Positions 27,045-37,684 of a stretch of DNA of 64,000 nucleotides are shown one piece after another. The stretch covers positions 27,399-91,398 of the forward strand of contig JALOOM010000006.1 of NCBI GenBank assembly GCA_025454395.1, given 5' to 3'. The translations under genes and the position numbers were made by a program. Position 1 is the stretch's first letter. Every line of letters begins with the position of its first letter. The notes beneath the pieces were generated by a model. That model saw only the letters and a list, made by a program, of their open reading frames with translations, was not told the DNA's origin and searched no databases. The stretch is from Elainella sp. Prado103 (GTDB lineage: Bacteria; Cyanobacteriota; Cyanobacteriia; Elainellales; Elainellaceae).

Positions 27045-27644
27045 TCAGGATTGGCGCAAAGACTGCTGTTCCTGTTCCCAACGCTGATCTAATAGCGGCA
27101 GCTCACGCTCCAGAAAGGCATGGATATCACGCATCTCACACAATCTTTGTTGCAGATTGGGAGAGACATCTTGCAACAGATGCAACCCTTTTTCAGCAAG
27201 TTGCCGAAAGGCCGTAATCTGGGCCATTCGTTGTTTGGTCATCTGAGCCCAAGCATTCGGCTTGATTTGAAAGTAATCGCGCCGATCGCCCGGCAGACTG
27301 ACTCGTTCAATCAAACCAATCTGGATCAGTAGGCGAGTCATGGTACTAATCGAACCCTTACTGGCTTGCAGCACTTCAGCCAATTCGCTGTGAGATTGCT
27401 TGGGTGGATTTGAGATCAGCAACCAGCCAAAAATTCGACCCGACATGCGGGGTAAGCCGACCATCTCGAACATCAACCCCACTTCTTCGACAAAATGCAT
27501 CTGCTCGAACGGTTGCTTGCAATTCAAGGGTGCTACAGCTTGCGAAACGGGTGAATGGATGACTGCGGGCTCAGGGCTCGCCAAAGCATTTAGCGAATTC
27601 GGTATCATTGAATCTGTAACATTACTTAACCCTGATCCTAGCAT
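27045..27644 (-). CDS. MarR/GbsR-type transcriptional regulator
   Basis: 199 residues. The winged-helix core reads SHSELAEVLQASKGSISTMTRLLIQIGLIERVSLPGDRRDYFQI, typical of the GbsR branch of MarR, followed by a helical dimerisation tail. It is the first gene of the marR-adaptor-permease-ATPase run, 140 bp before the adaptor ATG, so it most likely represses its own efflux operon. The ATG at 27644 gives a long variable N-terminus; ATG 27608 is an alternative. Confidence 0.8.
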   Translation of the reverse strand: MLGSGLSNVTDSMIPNSLNALASPEPAVIHSPVSQAVAPLNCKQPFEQMHFVEEVGLMFEMVGLPRMSGRIFGWLLISNPPKQSHSELAEVLQASKGSISTMTRLLIQIGLIERVSLPGDRRDYFQIKPNAWAQMTKQRMAQITAFRQLAEKGLHLLQDVSPNLQQRLCEMRDIHAFLERELPLLDQRWEQEQQSLRQS

Positions 27645-27653
27645 GTTTTAAAC

Positions 27654-27671
27654 GTTCAGTAACCATTGAAC
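27654..27671. promoter_or_regulatory. Candidate operator of the MarR-type regulator
   Basis: GTTCA-N8-TGAAC is an inverted repeat starting 10 bp upstream of the regulator ATG at 27644. Position and symmetry suit autoregulation. A related half-site (CCGAAC) follows at 27675. Confidence 0.4.
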
Positions 27672-27878
27672 AAACCGAACAAAAAAATAGAGGTTTCTAG
27701 ATGCTCTAGCCTGTTATGTTCCTTCTAGAACCTCTACTCCTAGTTTAAGGATGATCTACTCAATTGGTATCATTCTGCTGGATGATTTCGTGGACAGGTT
27801 ACTTTGACAGATGACCTGATTTCAGGGGTGATCTGGTTTTATGGGTGAAGCGTTTTAATCTTGTTCTTAAATGCCGCT

Positions 27879-28745
<867 letters not shown>

Positions 28746-28832
28746 TTACCCCCTGTTGCATGATCAACGCTACAGCAGAAGGAGCACAAGGGCAATCAAG
28801 ACGCTCAGCCGACCTGTGCTTAAGGGACGGCT

Positions 28833-30881
28833 TCAATTTTCCAGGTCTAGCTCTGAGCCGTTGTCGGTTCCTGAGTCGGGTTCGAAGGAAGAAGACTCCT
28901 CCGCATCCAGAGCTGGATTGACCTGATCAGGATTGGTTGTTGGCGGTTTGGGCATTTCATTGGGCATTGGGTTGACCGCCGGTTCAGGCATCATAACCGG
29001 AGAATCGGTGTCCTCCGGGTCAGTTTGGCTGGAGTCGGAGCGTCGAACTGGCCGATCGGTACAGCGATAAAGGCGATACCGATACCCATCGACAGACTGA
29101 GTGCGGGTTTCAGGCTGACATTGATTTTGTTGCAACAAAACCTGAAGCGGTTGTTCAGGTACCTCATGAAAGTTAAGCAACCATAGATCGAGTGGACGAG
29201 GCAACTCATTCATGGCTCGTCGCAAAGTCAAGATAGCAGTGCGTGGATTTTGGGTTTCGTGCGCCAGCAGAAAGCGAGGTGCTGGGGTGGCGGGTTGGGT
29301 TAAAAACCCATTCCCCTGAAGTGCCAGTGCAACTCCCATCAGTCGGCCCGTTTGTCCATGGGAGCGATGGGGCATGGCAATCAAAACCGGCTGCTCTGAA
29401 AATTGTTGAATGTCAGCCGCAACTCGATCGGGACGGTGGGTTTTCTGATAACCCAGATTGGTCAGTACGGTCAGGGCTCCTAACAAACCCAGGAGCCAAA
29501 CCAGGATCACCGTTTTGCGATTACTCACCCGCAGCAAACTCAACAGTGCAGGGGGGATCTGATCCAGGGGCGATCGAGCAATCTGAATTGCCACATCCCA
29601 ACTACTGCCCAGCCCCGCCCCCACTAAAGCAATAACGGCAGGAAAGTAGACAAAATTGTAGCGAAAGGCGCTCATCAGGTTGGCATCGAAGAAGAAAATG
29701 ACGCTGAAGAAAATCACGATCGCGCTGAGCACAAAGGTTCCGAGTACCCAAATCCCCAACCGCGACTCTCGCTGAGTCAGTTGTACCTTCATGCCCCGGA
29801 ATAGTTTGGGGCTAATCCACAGGATTAACAAAACGAGGGCAATCCCTGAAATGGTGGCGATCCCTTGAGTCGGGGCTTGAATCGGCAACAGAAACAGCAT
29901 GGTTACCCAACCGGCGATCGCTTGGCCGATGGGATCGAGCCAACCCCATTCCGATCGGGTACCTTGATAAATCCAGCGAGTCAGTTCTCCATCTTGAATA
30001 TTTTGCAGCACCGGCCACCAGACTAAGCCACTGGCGGCTGTTCCTCCAGCGACGAGCCAAACGCGCCGCCAATGCAGCGAAGGATACCAAATGCCGCTCT
30101 CTCGCCAGCTTTGTACTAGCCCCAAGTTAGCAATCACAATGGCTTCTGCTGCCAAAGTGAAAACAAAGAAATAGTGGGTGGCAATCCCTAGCCCGTTGAC
30201 CAAAATCCAACTGAGGCAAAACCACAGGGGCAAGATGTGTCGATCGCGCAGTCTGCGAGCGGCCGTCACCAGAAAGCAGAGGGAAATCAAAATCCAAATG
30301 AGTGGCAGGGTATAGTGGCGAGCCTCCTGCGCTAGATAAATGCCAAAAGGGGAAACTGCCATCAGCGCCGCAGTGGTTTGGGCAATCACCCGCGATCGAA
30401 AGCTCAACCAACTGAGGAGATAGCTAAAGGGGATCGACAGAACTCCAAATAGGGCGGCAAGAGATCGCACCTGTCCGGCTGTAACCCACTGATCAGTCTG
30501 GAATGCGAACAGTTTTAGCCACCAGTGAGACAAGATGAAATAGAGCGGCGGATGATTACTTTCGCGCAATAAAGAGCCAATCACTTCGCCGACTCCCGCT
30601 CCACTGGGACGCAAAGGTGCCAAGAGTTGGTTTGTCAGGATGAGCTGATCGAGTGGCACCGTTAAGAAGCTATTGCCCAAACTGAACACGATCGTTGAAA
30701 ATTCATCTGTCCAGAGCGGTTTGCTAGACAGATTCATGAAGCGCAGTCCACACCCCAACAGCGTCCAGAATAACAGGAGCCCGATATGCAGCCGACGGTT
30801 TAAATCGGGTTTCACCGCCGCCCCTTCCAAAACACTGAAACGGGGTGTACCTAGCTCGGATTGACCAAACGGTTGTTGCAT
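28833..30881 (-). CDS. GT39-like membrane glycosyltransferase
   Basis: 682 residues with about 11 hydrophobic segments. After the first helix comes PLWTDEFSTIV, with the Asp-Glu pair typical of ArnT/PMT-like GT-C enzymes in the first extracytoplasmic loop, and ESNHPPLYFILSHWWL, another conserved loop. These enzymes transfer sugars from a polyprenyl-phosphate donor. The last 75 residues are acidic, Pro/Ser-rich and probably disordered. The acceptor is not predictable. Confidence 0.8.
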   Translation of the reverse strand: MQQPFGQSELGTPRFSVLEGAAVKPDLNRRLHIGLLLFWTLLGCGLRFMNLSSKPLWTDEFSTIVFSLGNSFLTVPLDQLILTNQLLAPLRPSGAGVGEVIGSLLRESNHPPLYFILSHWWLKLFAFQTDQWVTAGQVRSLAALFGVLSIPFSYLLSWLSFRSRVIAQTTAALMAVSPFGIYLAQEARHYTLPLIWILISLCFLVTAARRLRDRHILPLWFCLSWILVNGLGIATHYFFVFTLAAEAIVIANLGLVQSWRESGIWYPSLHWRRVWLVAGGTAASGLVWWPVLQNIQDGELTRWIYQGTRSEWGWLDPIGQAIAGWVTMLFLLPIQAPTQGIATISGIALVLLILWISPKLFRGMKVQLTQRESRLGIWVLGTFVLSAIVIFFSVIFFFDANLMSAFRYNFVYFPAVIALVGAGLGSSWDVAIQIARSPLDQIPPALLSLLRVSNRKTVILVWLLGLLGALTVLTNLGYQKTHRPDRVAADIQQFSEQPVLIAMPHRSHGQTGRLMGVALALQGNGFLTQPATPAPRFLLAHETQNPRTAILTLRRAMNELPRPLDLWLLNFHEVPEQPLQVLLQQNQCQPETRTQSVDGYRYRLYRCTDRPVRRSDSSQTDPEDTDSPVMMPEPAVNPMPNEMPKPPTTNPDQVNPALDAEESSSFEPDSGTDNGSELDLEN

Positions 30882-31371
30882 TGTACTTAATCCGATCGAA
30901 CCCTTGTAGTCTTGACCCTAACTTGGCAATAGGTGGCGATCGTGAGCCTTGTTGAAAGCTGCTTGCCCCCCTCAGATGTTGATACTATCTCAGCAGTGCC
31001 GATCGAAAAATCTGAGCTGCTGATTGCCAGATTGCCCTCTTGCATCCCGTCATCGGTTATTGCTAGAGGCTTTCAGATCCAGCAGTGAGCGGCAACCTGA
31101 GCAATCAATCTGAATTTTACGCGATCTAACCCCACCTGATCTGAAATGGTTTTGAGCACTGCCCGCATCCATTTGATCTATACGAGCTGAGGTTGATTCC
31201 CATACCTTGGTCTTTAGATAGTTGCCTGATTAGCCTGGATTGGATTGAATAGATGGCATCTGTCTAAGCTATCTGTCTAAGCTATCTGTCTAAGCTATCT
31301 GTCTAAGCTAATTGCCTCAATTTCCGCGAAGCCCTCAACCGTCCGGGATGGATTACTGATCAGGAGCCCGT
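30882..31371. other. Divergent intergenic region
   Basis: About 490 bp between the divergent glycosyltransferase and protease genes; it must hold both promoters. It contains a 13-bp tandem repeat (31258-31309) and nothing else I can support. Confidence 0.5.
31258..31309. repeat. 13-bp tandem repeat, 4 perfect copies
   Basis: ATCTGTCTAAGCT at 31258, 31271, 31284 and 31297, ending 62 bp before the start of the protease gene. Its core CTGTCTAAGC also occurs in the array after rca. Confidence 0.97.
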
Positions 31372-32232
31372 ATGAACTTCTTTGATATTTTTTGGGTGTT
31401 TATCCTCATTTCTTCGCTGCAACCTGTGATTCAGCGTCGTTTGGTGGAATCTCGCCGCCTAGCTGCCATTCAAGCTTTAGAGCAAAAACGCGGCAGTCGA
31501 GTGATTGTGATGATTCACCGCCAAGAGTCCATTAGTTTACTGGGGATTCCCCTGTCTCGATTCATTAATATTGAGGACTCAGAACAGGTGTTGAGAGCGA
31601 TCCGCCTGACTCCTCCCGATGTGCCGATCGATCTGATTCTCCATACGCCAGGGGGATTGGTGCTGGCCACAGAGCAGATTGCGCGGGCTCTCCTCCGACA
31701 TCGAGCCAAAGTGAGTGTTTTTATTCCGCATTACGCCATGAGTGGGGGCACCATGCTAGCGATGGCAGCCGACGAAATTTTAATGGATGAAAATGCGGTG
31801 CTGGGCCCGGTTGATCCACAATTGGGCAATATGCCAGCCGCCAGTGTGCTGAAGGTGTTGGAAGATAAGCCGATCGGTGAGATTGATGATCAAACCATTG
31901 TGACTGCCGATATTGCCCGCAAGGCTATGCAACAGGTACAGCGATTTGTCCGGGCCTTGCTGGAAGATGAAGTGCCGACCCAAAAAATTAAGCCAGAAAA
32001 TATCGATCGGATCATCGAAGCCCTCACAACGGGGCGGGTCACCCATGACTATCCCATTCTGGTGGAAGAAGCCAAAGATTTGGGTTTACCGATCACGATT
32101 GGGTTGCCGATCGAAATCTATAACCTGATGGAGCTTTATCCGCAGGCGATGACTGGCCGACCTTCAGTACAATATATTCCCCTGCCCTATCAGCCTCGGA
32201 TGCCGCTGCCTGAGTCTGCTGATCAAAAGTAG
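31372..32232 (+). CDS. Clp-fold membrane serine protease (SDH/SppA-like)
   Basis: 286 residues. One N-terminal membrane helix (MNFFDIFWVFILISSLQP) is followed by a ClpP/crotonase-fold domain of the serine dehydrogenase proteinase type: IDLILHTPGGLVLATEQIA, the nucleophile Ser in YAMSGGTMLAMAAD, and LGPVDPQLG. A later Lys or His would complete the dyad. Likely a membrane-anchored protease related to signal peptide peptidase. AGGAG precedes the ATG. Confidence 0.8.
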   Translation: MNFFDIFWVFILISSLQPVIQRRLVESRRLAAIQALEQKRGSRVIVMIHRQESISLLGIPLSRFINIEDSEQVLRAIRLTPPDVPIDLILHTPGGLVLATEQIARALLRHRAKVSVFIPHYAMSGGTMLAMAADEILMDENAVLGPVDPQLGNMPAASVLKVLEDKPIGEIDDQTIVTADIARKAMQQVQRFVRALLEDEVPTQKIKPENIDRIIEALTTGRVTHDYPILVEEAKDLGLPITIGLPIEIYNLMELYPQAMTGRPSVQYIPLPYQPRMPLPESADQK

Positions 32233-32250
32233 AGTCCGTGAGCAATTGGT

Positions 32251-32301
32251 GGGTGCTCAAAATGAATGGGTGCTCAAAATGAGTGGATGCTCAAAATGAG
32301 T
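32251..32301. repeat. 17-bp tandem repeat, 3 copies
   Basis: GGGTGCTCAAAATGAAT and close variants at 32251, 32268 and 32285, starting 19 bp after the protease stop codon. Confidence 0.95.
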
Positions 32302-32367
32302 GGATAGCAAATGACTCGTAGCCAATATTTGCTGCAAGTATTTGCTAGAAATCAACGTAAGGTCGAT

Positions 32368-33507
32368 CTAGAGCCAATCGGAAAGCGATCGTCGCTGCCG
32401 TAAATCGAGGCTATCTGCCAAACTCGGCTCATCCCAATCGAGCGGATGAGTTTGTTCAACGGGAATCACTTCTGCCTCAACGGCCACCGGTGGGTTTGGA
32501 ATCACCGACTCTAAAGCTTGATCAATCAACCGGCCAAGCGGTTCTTGAATCAGGGTAGGAGTGGCTGCTCTCGTTGTTCGTGGGGCTGAATGAGGGGAAT
32601 TCGGAGAGTTGGCAGGGGCTGGTGAGAACGAAGTGGCAGACAAATGGGTCGATCGCGGGAGTGGGGGAACTGCTGAATTCTGTGAGGCAGAGTCGATCGG
32701 AGTGGGGCAATTGCGATCCGCTAAAGCAGGCTGAGAAGGCAATGCTTGAGTAGCTTGCCCCGCTTCATTGGGCACTTCAAGGAAATTTTCACCCAGGAGA
32801 TTGGCGGAGGCAGTAGGCTCAGCAGAAGCGAGTGAGGGCGATCGAAGAGTAGTTTTTTGCTGCAAGGGCTTTCTCCGCACTGCTCGCGGTTGCAGACATT
32901 GGGAGAGCAGAAAACAACCGCCAGCGCAGCTCAAAAGCAGCATTCCACCTGCAGATAGGGGTGAAACTGGTTCGGTTGGGCTTGCGGGTTTGGGTGGCAT
33001 TGCCTTAGTCATGGGTGAGTCTGAGGGCAGTGCAGCAGGCATCAACCGTGAACCCTGGATGGAGGGTAACGAAGGCGGTGAATTGGGTATCTGTGGAGGG
33101 ACAGAAGCGGGATTGTTGGGTTGGGCGATCGAGTCTGCTACCGAGCCCGGTAGGGGAGTGGTTGAGCCGAATCCGCCTGTTTGAGGAGTTTGAGGCGGAG
33201 CAGAAGCCCTGGGATCAACAATAGACATCATTGCTGCCGTGGCCATGCCAATCAATAGAGCTGCTGCCACCAGCCAAACCAGCAAAATATGCCGTCGAAA
33301 TAGCTTCAATAATAAATAGAGCGACGGAGTAGGCCGAGCAGACCGAACATCGGCAGCCGATCGAAGCGAAGCATGAGGCTGGCGCTGGCGTGAAGTTGAA
33401 GAAGTATCCGACTGCATGCGCTTGGGCGATCGATTCCGCTTTCTGGGTTTAGATCGGCCAATATCAGTTTGCCGTACATTAGAACGGACAGCCTGTTTTC
33501 TGTCCAT
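32368..33507 (-). CDS. Pro/Ser-rich membrane protein of unknown function
   Basis: 379 residues. A basic, Ser/Arg-rich N-terminus (about 1-65) leads to a membrane helix (ILLVWLVAAALLIGMATAAM), a Pro/Ser-rich low-complexity segment, a second short hydrophobic patch (GGMLLLSCAGGCFLLSQC) and another low-complexity region. The last 60 residues are more ordered, ending in HPLDWDEPSLADSLDLRQRR and SLSDWL, which looks like a conserved interaction tail. I do not recognise the family. Confidence 0.6.
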   Translation of the reverse strand: MDRKQAVRSNVRQTDIGRSKPRKRNRSPKRMQSDTSSTSRQRQPHASLRSAADVRSARPTPSLYLLLKLFRRHILLVWLVAAALLIGMATAAMMSIVDPRASAPPQTPQTGGFGSTTPLPGSVADSIAQPNNPASVPPQIPNSPPSLPSIQGSRLMPAALPSDSPMTKAMPPKPASPTEPVSPLSAGGMLLLSCAGGCFLLSQCLQPRAVRRKPLQQKTTLRSPSLASAEPTASANLLGENFLEVPNEAGQATQALPSQPALADRNCPTPIDSASQNSAVPPLPRSTHLSATSFSPAPANSPNSPHSAPRTTRAATPTLIQEPLGRLIDQALESVIPNPPVAVEAEVIPVEQTHPLDWDEPSLADSLDLRQRRSLSDWL

Positions 33508-33905
33508 AGGCTCAATCCTGGCTCAACGTCTTGAGGAAATAAACAAAGAACCCCTAAATCGATCCATTACGAGTCAAGGCAGAATAACCGATCGCTCTAT
33601 AAAAATTACAGGGGCAAACCACCCATGTCATAACCCAGCCCGAATCATAGGTTGACCAAAACTGTGATCTGCAATTGCTCCGGAATACTCCTAAGTTCAG
33701 CTCCAATTATCGATCGCCAGAGCCGCATCGCCAGAGCTGCAAAGTCGCAGTCAAGAGATTTCACTCGGATCTGCAATCTAGATCAGCACTGCATTCAACT
33801 CGCCTGTTTTCCCATTCTATGCTGTTTCTCCTACCATGACCAGCGGCGATCCCATCCCCATGGCTAGTGTTTGATTCCTAGACTTGATCTGGCAGTAATG
33901 GCGGC
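33508..33905. other. Gene-free stretch, nothing recognised
   Basis: About 400 bp between two minus-strand genes. I see no gene, repeat array or strong hairpin. Confidence 0.5.
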
Positions 33906-34973
33906 TCATCTGGCTTCCAATGCGAGTTGTACCAGTCGATCGACCAGATCAGCAAAGGCGATACCACTGGCTGCCCATAGTTGGGGATACATACTGGTGG
34001 CGGTAAATCCAGGTAAAGTGTTGATTTCGTTAATGAGAATTTCGCCAGTGGATTCCACATAGAAAAAATCGACCCGGGCAATGCCTGCGCCATCGATCGC
34101 CTGGAAAGCCTGAATAGCTAGCTCCTGGATCCGCTGGGCGACCTCGATCGGCAGAGGAGCGGGAATCAACAAATCAGCCTTACCGCTGGTGTATTTCGTT
34201 TCGTAGTCGTAGAAATCACTGCTGAAGGTGATCTCACCCACCACTGATGCTTTCGGCTGATCATTCCCCAACACGGCACATTCAACTTCCCGGGCGATCA
34301 CCCCTGCTTCTACAATTAACCGGCGATCGTAACCGGCTGCGCTATCCAATCCGGCTTCTAATTCGGCGCGGCTCGTTGCCTTGACGATACCCACCGAAGA
34401 GCCTAAATTTGCGGGTTTGATAAAACAGGGATAGCCTAGGATTTGCTCAATCCGATCGCAGAGTTTGGGGAAAACGCAGGGGTTTGACCAGACTTCTTGA
34501 CGAGTTACTGCCAGATAGTTCACTTGAGCTAAGCCAGCTTGGGCAAAAGCCGACTTCATCGCCAGTTTATCCATGCCGATCGCTGAGGCTAAAACTCCAC
34601 AGCCGACAAACGGGATTTGCATCAATTGCAGCAGCCCTTGCACGGTACCATCTTCGCCATTCGGGCCATGCAACATCGGAAACCAAACCTCAACCGTGGC
34701 GGCTTCCGGGGGCAACTGCCAGAGTCGCGATCGATGCTCTAACCCAGGGTTTTGAGCCTCAACAGGCAGGGGCTCACCTGTCTGCAATACTGCTTGGGCC
34801 GGCTCGCCGGCTCGCCAAACCCCATCTTTTTGAATGTAGAAAGGCAGAATTTCATATTGATCGGCATTGGTTCCGGCTGTCAGGGCTTGTGTGATGGCTT
34901 GCGCTGATCGAATGGAAACTTCGTGCTCGCCTGAACAACCTCCAAATAAGGCTCCCACCCGCAACTTTGCCAT
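33906..34973 (-). CDS. ddl: D-alanine--D-alanine ligase
   Basis: 355 residues, an ATP-grasp enzyme that joins two D-Ala for peptidoglycan. It shows [14 protein letters not shown] at the N-terminus, the [15 protein letters not shown] block, [16 protein letters not shown] and the metal-binding [22 protein letters not shown]. The ATG at 34973 ([12 protein letters not shown]) is the family start; the frame extends eight residues further. Confidence 0.95.
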   Translation of the reverse strand: MAKLRVGALFGGCSGEHEVSIRSAQAITQALTAGTNADQYEILPFYIQKDGVWRAGEPAQAVLQTGEPLPVEAQNPGLEHRSRLWQLPPEAATVEVWFPMLHGPNGEDGTVQGLLQLMQIPFVGCGVLASAIGMDKLAMKSAFAQAGLAQVNYLAVTRQEVWSNPCVFPKLCDRIEQILGYPCFIKPANLGSSVGIVKATSRAELEAGLDSAAGYDRRLIVEAGVIAREVECAVLGNDQPKASVVGEITFSSDFYDYETKYTSGKADLLIPAPLPIEVAQRIQELAIQAFQAIDGAGIARVDFFYVESTGEILINEINTLPGFTATSMYPQLWAASGIAFADLVDRLVQLALEAR

Positions 34974-35138
34974 AATGCCATCTTGACCTGCACACATCGC
35001 AGTAAGCCTATCACACCTAACTGCATCCGCAGCAGTTTCCCCTGGGAAAACTCTATCTCAATGGGGGTTGTATCTAACAATTTTGCGAGATAGGTTATCT
35101 ACTATACAAGTTAGAGTGAAGATTGGGAGAGTAAGGGG

Positions 35139-35984
35139 ATGGTCGCTCAACAAGAAGCCCCGCAGACTCAGGGTGCATTGGTCATCATTGGCGGCGCGGA
35201 AGATCGGGAAGGGGACTGCGTCGTATTACGTGAGTTTGTCCGGCGGGCAGGTGGAGTTAAAGCTCACATTGCGGTGTTGACCGCTGCAACCAGTATGCCC
35301 CGCGAAGTTGGGGATGACTACATTCGCGTTTTTGAACGAATTGGAGCAGAAGATGTGCGAGTGGTGGATACGGAACATCCAGATGATGCCGATCGCCAAG
35401 AAGCCGTAGAGACGATCGAACAAGCTACAGGGATTTTCTTTACGGGAGGCGATCAATCGCGCATTATTGAACTGGTGAAAGGGAGTCGAGTAGACCAAGC
35501 CATTCGCAAACGGCGGGCTGCTGGAGCCGTGATCGGTGGGACGAGTGCCGGTGCGGCGATGATGCCCGATACGATGATTGTGGAAGGCGATTCGACCACT
35601 AATCCGAGAGTCGATGCCGTGGAATTAGGGACGGGGATGGGGTTTCTACCGGGGATTGCGGTTGATCAACATTTCTCTCAGCGCGGTCGATTAGGACGAT
35701 TAATTTCAGCCCTCGTGCAGCAGCCCGCAATTTTAGGGATCGGGATCGACGAGAACACAGCGGTGATTGTGGAAGGGGATCTGTTTCAAGTGGTGGGACA
35801 GGGATCGGTAACCGTGGTTGACGAGTCGGAAACCACCCATAATAACTTGGCAGGATTACTCAAAGATGAAGGTCTGGCGATTTGTGGTGTGCGGTTGCAT
35901 ATCCTCCCCCACGGTTACTCGTTCAATTTCAAAACGCGGCAGCCCCTGATTCCGCAAATACCAACCCTAAGTATGGCCGACTAG
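35139..35984 (+). CDS. cphB: Cyanophycinase
   Basis: 281 residues. A serine peptidase of family S51 that degrades cyanophycin (multi-L-arginyl-poly-L-aspartate) to beta-Asp-Arg. The nucleophile lies in GGTSAGAAMM; FFTGGDQSRI, LGTGMGFLPGIAVDQHFSQRGR and GIGIDENTA are also typical. In many cyanobacteria cphA (cyanophycin synthetase) follows directly; here the next gene is a convergent methyltransferase, so cphA must be elsewhere or absent. Confidence 0.95.
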   Translation: MVAQQEAPQTQGALVIIGGAEDREGDCVVLREFVRRAGGVKAHIAVLTAATSMPREVGDDYIRVFERIGAEDVRVVDTEHPDDADRQEAVETIEQATGIFFTGGDQSRIIELVKGSRVDQAIRKRRAAGAVIGGTSAGAAMMPDTMIVEGDSTTNPRVDAVELGTGMGFLPGIAVDQHFSQRGRLGRLISALVQQPAILGIGIDENTAVIVEGDLFQVVGQGSVTVVDESETTHNNLAGLLKDEGLAICGVRLHILPHGYSFNFKTRQPLIPQIPTLSMAD

Positions 35985-36001
35985 ATCGGAATCCACCGAA
36001 A

Positions 36002-36682
36002 TTAAAGGCGACAGAACACCACGGATAGGTTATTCGCTGGCATGGCGATCGTTTCCTGCCATTGCAGCCCTTGCTTTTCTGCCACTTCGACGACCGCTTC
36101 TAGCTCTCGCACACCCCAATCTGAGTTTTGTTGACGCAAACTGGCATCAAAAGCCGCATTGCTTTCAGCGGTGTGTTGCCCCTGTTGTTGGTATGGCCCG
36201 TATAGATAAAGCACCCCGCCAGTTGGCAAAATTCGAGCTGCACCTGCCATTAATCCCAGACAAGCTGCCCAAGGTGCGATGTGGATCATATTAATATTGA
36301 CGATCGCCTGAATCAGGTTGCTTTGCAGATTGAACTGGGGATTGACTTGAGGCGCAATATTCTCTGCCCACAGCGGATCACAGACATCGATCGCCAGCGG
36401 AGCGCACAAATTTTCAGCCGGTTCATGCCAACGCCAAGACTCAATACTATGGCGGGCGATCGGGTTGGGATCAGAGGGTAGCCACTGCCGGGGAGATAAA
36501 CGGGGCGCAAAATAGACGGCATGCTCTCCCGTGCCACTGGAAATCTCCAAAATGGTGCCGGTTGGGGGTAACACTCGTTGCAAAACTACCAGGATCGGAT
36601 CGCGGTTGCGTTGGGTGGCAGGAGCATATTGACGCTGATCAGGGGGATCAGGAGCTCGATCGGAATCAATCGGGTTCAGCAT
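36002..36682 (-). CDS. DUF938 SAM-dependent methyltransferase
   Basis: 226 residues with RQYAPATQRNRDPILVVLQ, the SAM-binding ILEISSGTGEHAVYFA and WLPSDPNPIARHSI, all typical of DUF938. The substrate is unknown. The open frame runs 45 residues further upstream (to 36817), but that part is Arg/Cys-rich and unlike the family, so I chose the ATG at 36682. It converges with cphB, 17 bp apart. Confidence 0.8.
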   Translation of the reverse strand: MLNPIDSDRAPDPPDQRQYAPATQRNRDPILVVLQRVLPPTGTILEISSGTGEHAVYFAPRLSPRQWLPSDPNPIARHSIESWRWHEPAENLCAPLAIDVCDPLWAENIAPQVNPQFNLQSNLIQAIVNINMIHIAPWAACLGLMAGAARILPTGGVLYLYGPYQQQGQHTAESNAAFDASLRQQNSDWGVRELEAVVEVAEKQGLQWQETIAMPANNLSVVFCRL

Positions 36683-36974
36683 AGCAGCAAAATTTGCACG
36701 CAGATTAATTCGCGGCAGACAACGAAGCCGACACTCTCGCAACACTCTTGCAGAAAACATTCTTGCAAAAATTTTGTCAAGCCAACAGATGTCGCGCCTC
36801 AACCACTCCAGTTCCAAGCTGAGTCCTGAAACTTAAGCGGCCGTGAGCACACAAATTGGCGGCGGACGCACCGATAGAACTCAAACTAAATTGAGGCTAG
36901 GGAATAAAACCTAGAAGGACGAATCTGGCGCGTCTACTCGTTAATGCAAGTGAGCTTATTTAAGAATATTCCAC

Positions 36975-37298
36975 CTATTTTGACCCGTCATCTTCGCTGG
37001 GACTAGGAGAGGCGTTGTACAGTGCATCTAACCGCTCTCTGGCATCCTCAACCGTAATTGAACGCATGACTAGAAATGGCTCATTAACGATGTTCCCCTC
37101 CTCATCCAGAAGTTCTGGGTGAGGGACGGTTCGAACTCCTGGTTGAGCATCGGCACTGTTACCATTCGGCACAAATCGCCCTCGATTACCGTAGGATCGC
37201 TGCGATTCCATGCCAAGTGTCATCAAATTCCGAATTAAATTGCCAACCGCTAAAAAAGCCAACAGTGTAAAAGCAAGGATATAAAGCAAATGCAGCAT
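36975..37298 (-). CDS. DUF2973 family membrane-anchored protein
   Basis: 107 residues: one N-terminal membrane helix (MLHLLYILAFTLLAFLAVGN) and a soluble tail with PHPELLDEEGNIV and NEPFLVMRSITVEDARERL. This is the DUF2973 pattern. GAGGAAAG precedes the ATG at 37298. It lies downstream of a DUF2605 gene, a frequent cyanobacterial pairing; function of both is unknown. Confidence 0.75.
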   Translation of the reverse strand: MLHLLYILAFTLLAFLAVGNLIRNLMTLGMESQRSYGNRGRFVPNGNSADAQPGVRTVPHPELLDEEGNIVNEPFLVMRSITVEDARERLDALYNASPSPSEDDGSK

Positions 37299-37684
37299 AA
37301 GCTTTCCTCGAAACCGATCGCACAACCGAATAACGAAACAAACCCCTGAAACCGAACCCCGACAGATGCTCCCAAACCCGCCTGACCGGATCGCGCTCTA
37401 GATTCCCAGATTGCAATGAATCATTGGGGATTCACTGTTGAGAAGTGAGTGAGATGCCAGCCAAATGAGCTTGGACTCACCATACCAAAACAATAACTTT
37501 ATTTAACCATTCTCAGCCGAGCAAACTCCGATCGGCCAATTTCACAACAAATTTTTAAGCTTGGCTTTAGATTCTCACCAGAGATTTAGATCAGTGGGCT
37601 CAAATCTCACCGGGAGTCCCCAAAGCCCCCATAACGTATCAGTAGTCAAGATGGCAGAGAGCGAGCCGACCAGACTGAACTAGG
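37299..37684. other. Stretch between the DUF2605 and DUF2973 genes
   Basis: About 390 bp. A perfect inverted repeat TGAATC-N6-GATTCA lies at 37417-37434. Nothing else is recognised; the distance suggests DUF2973 may have its own promoter. Confidence 0.4.
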
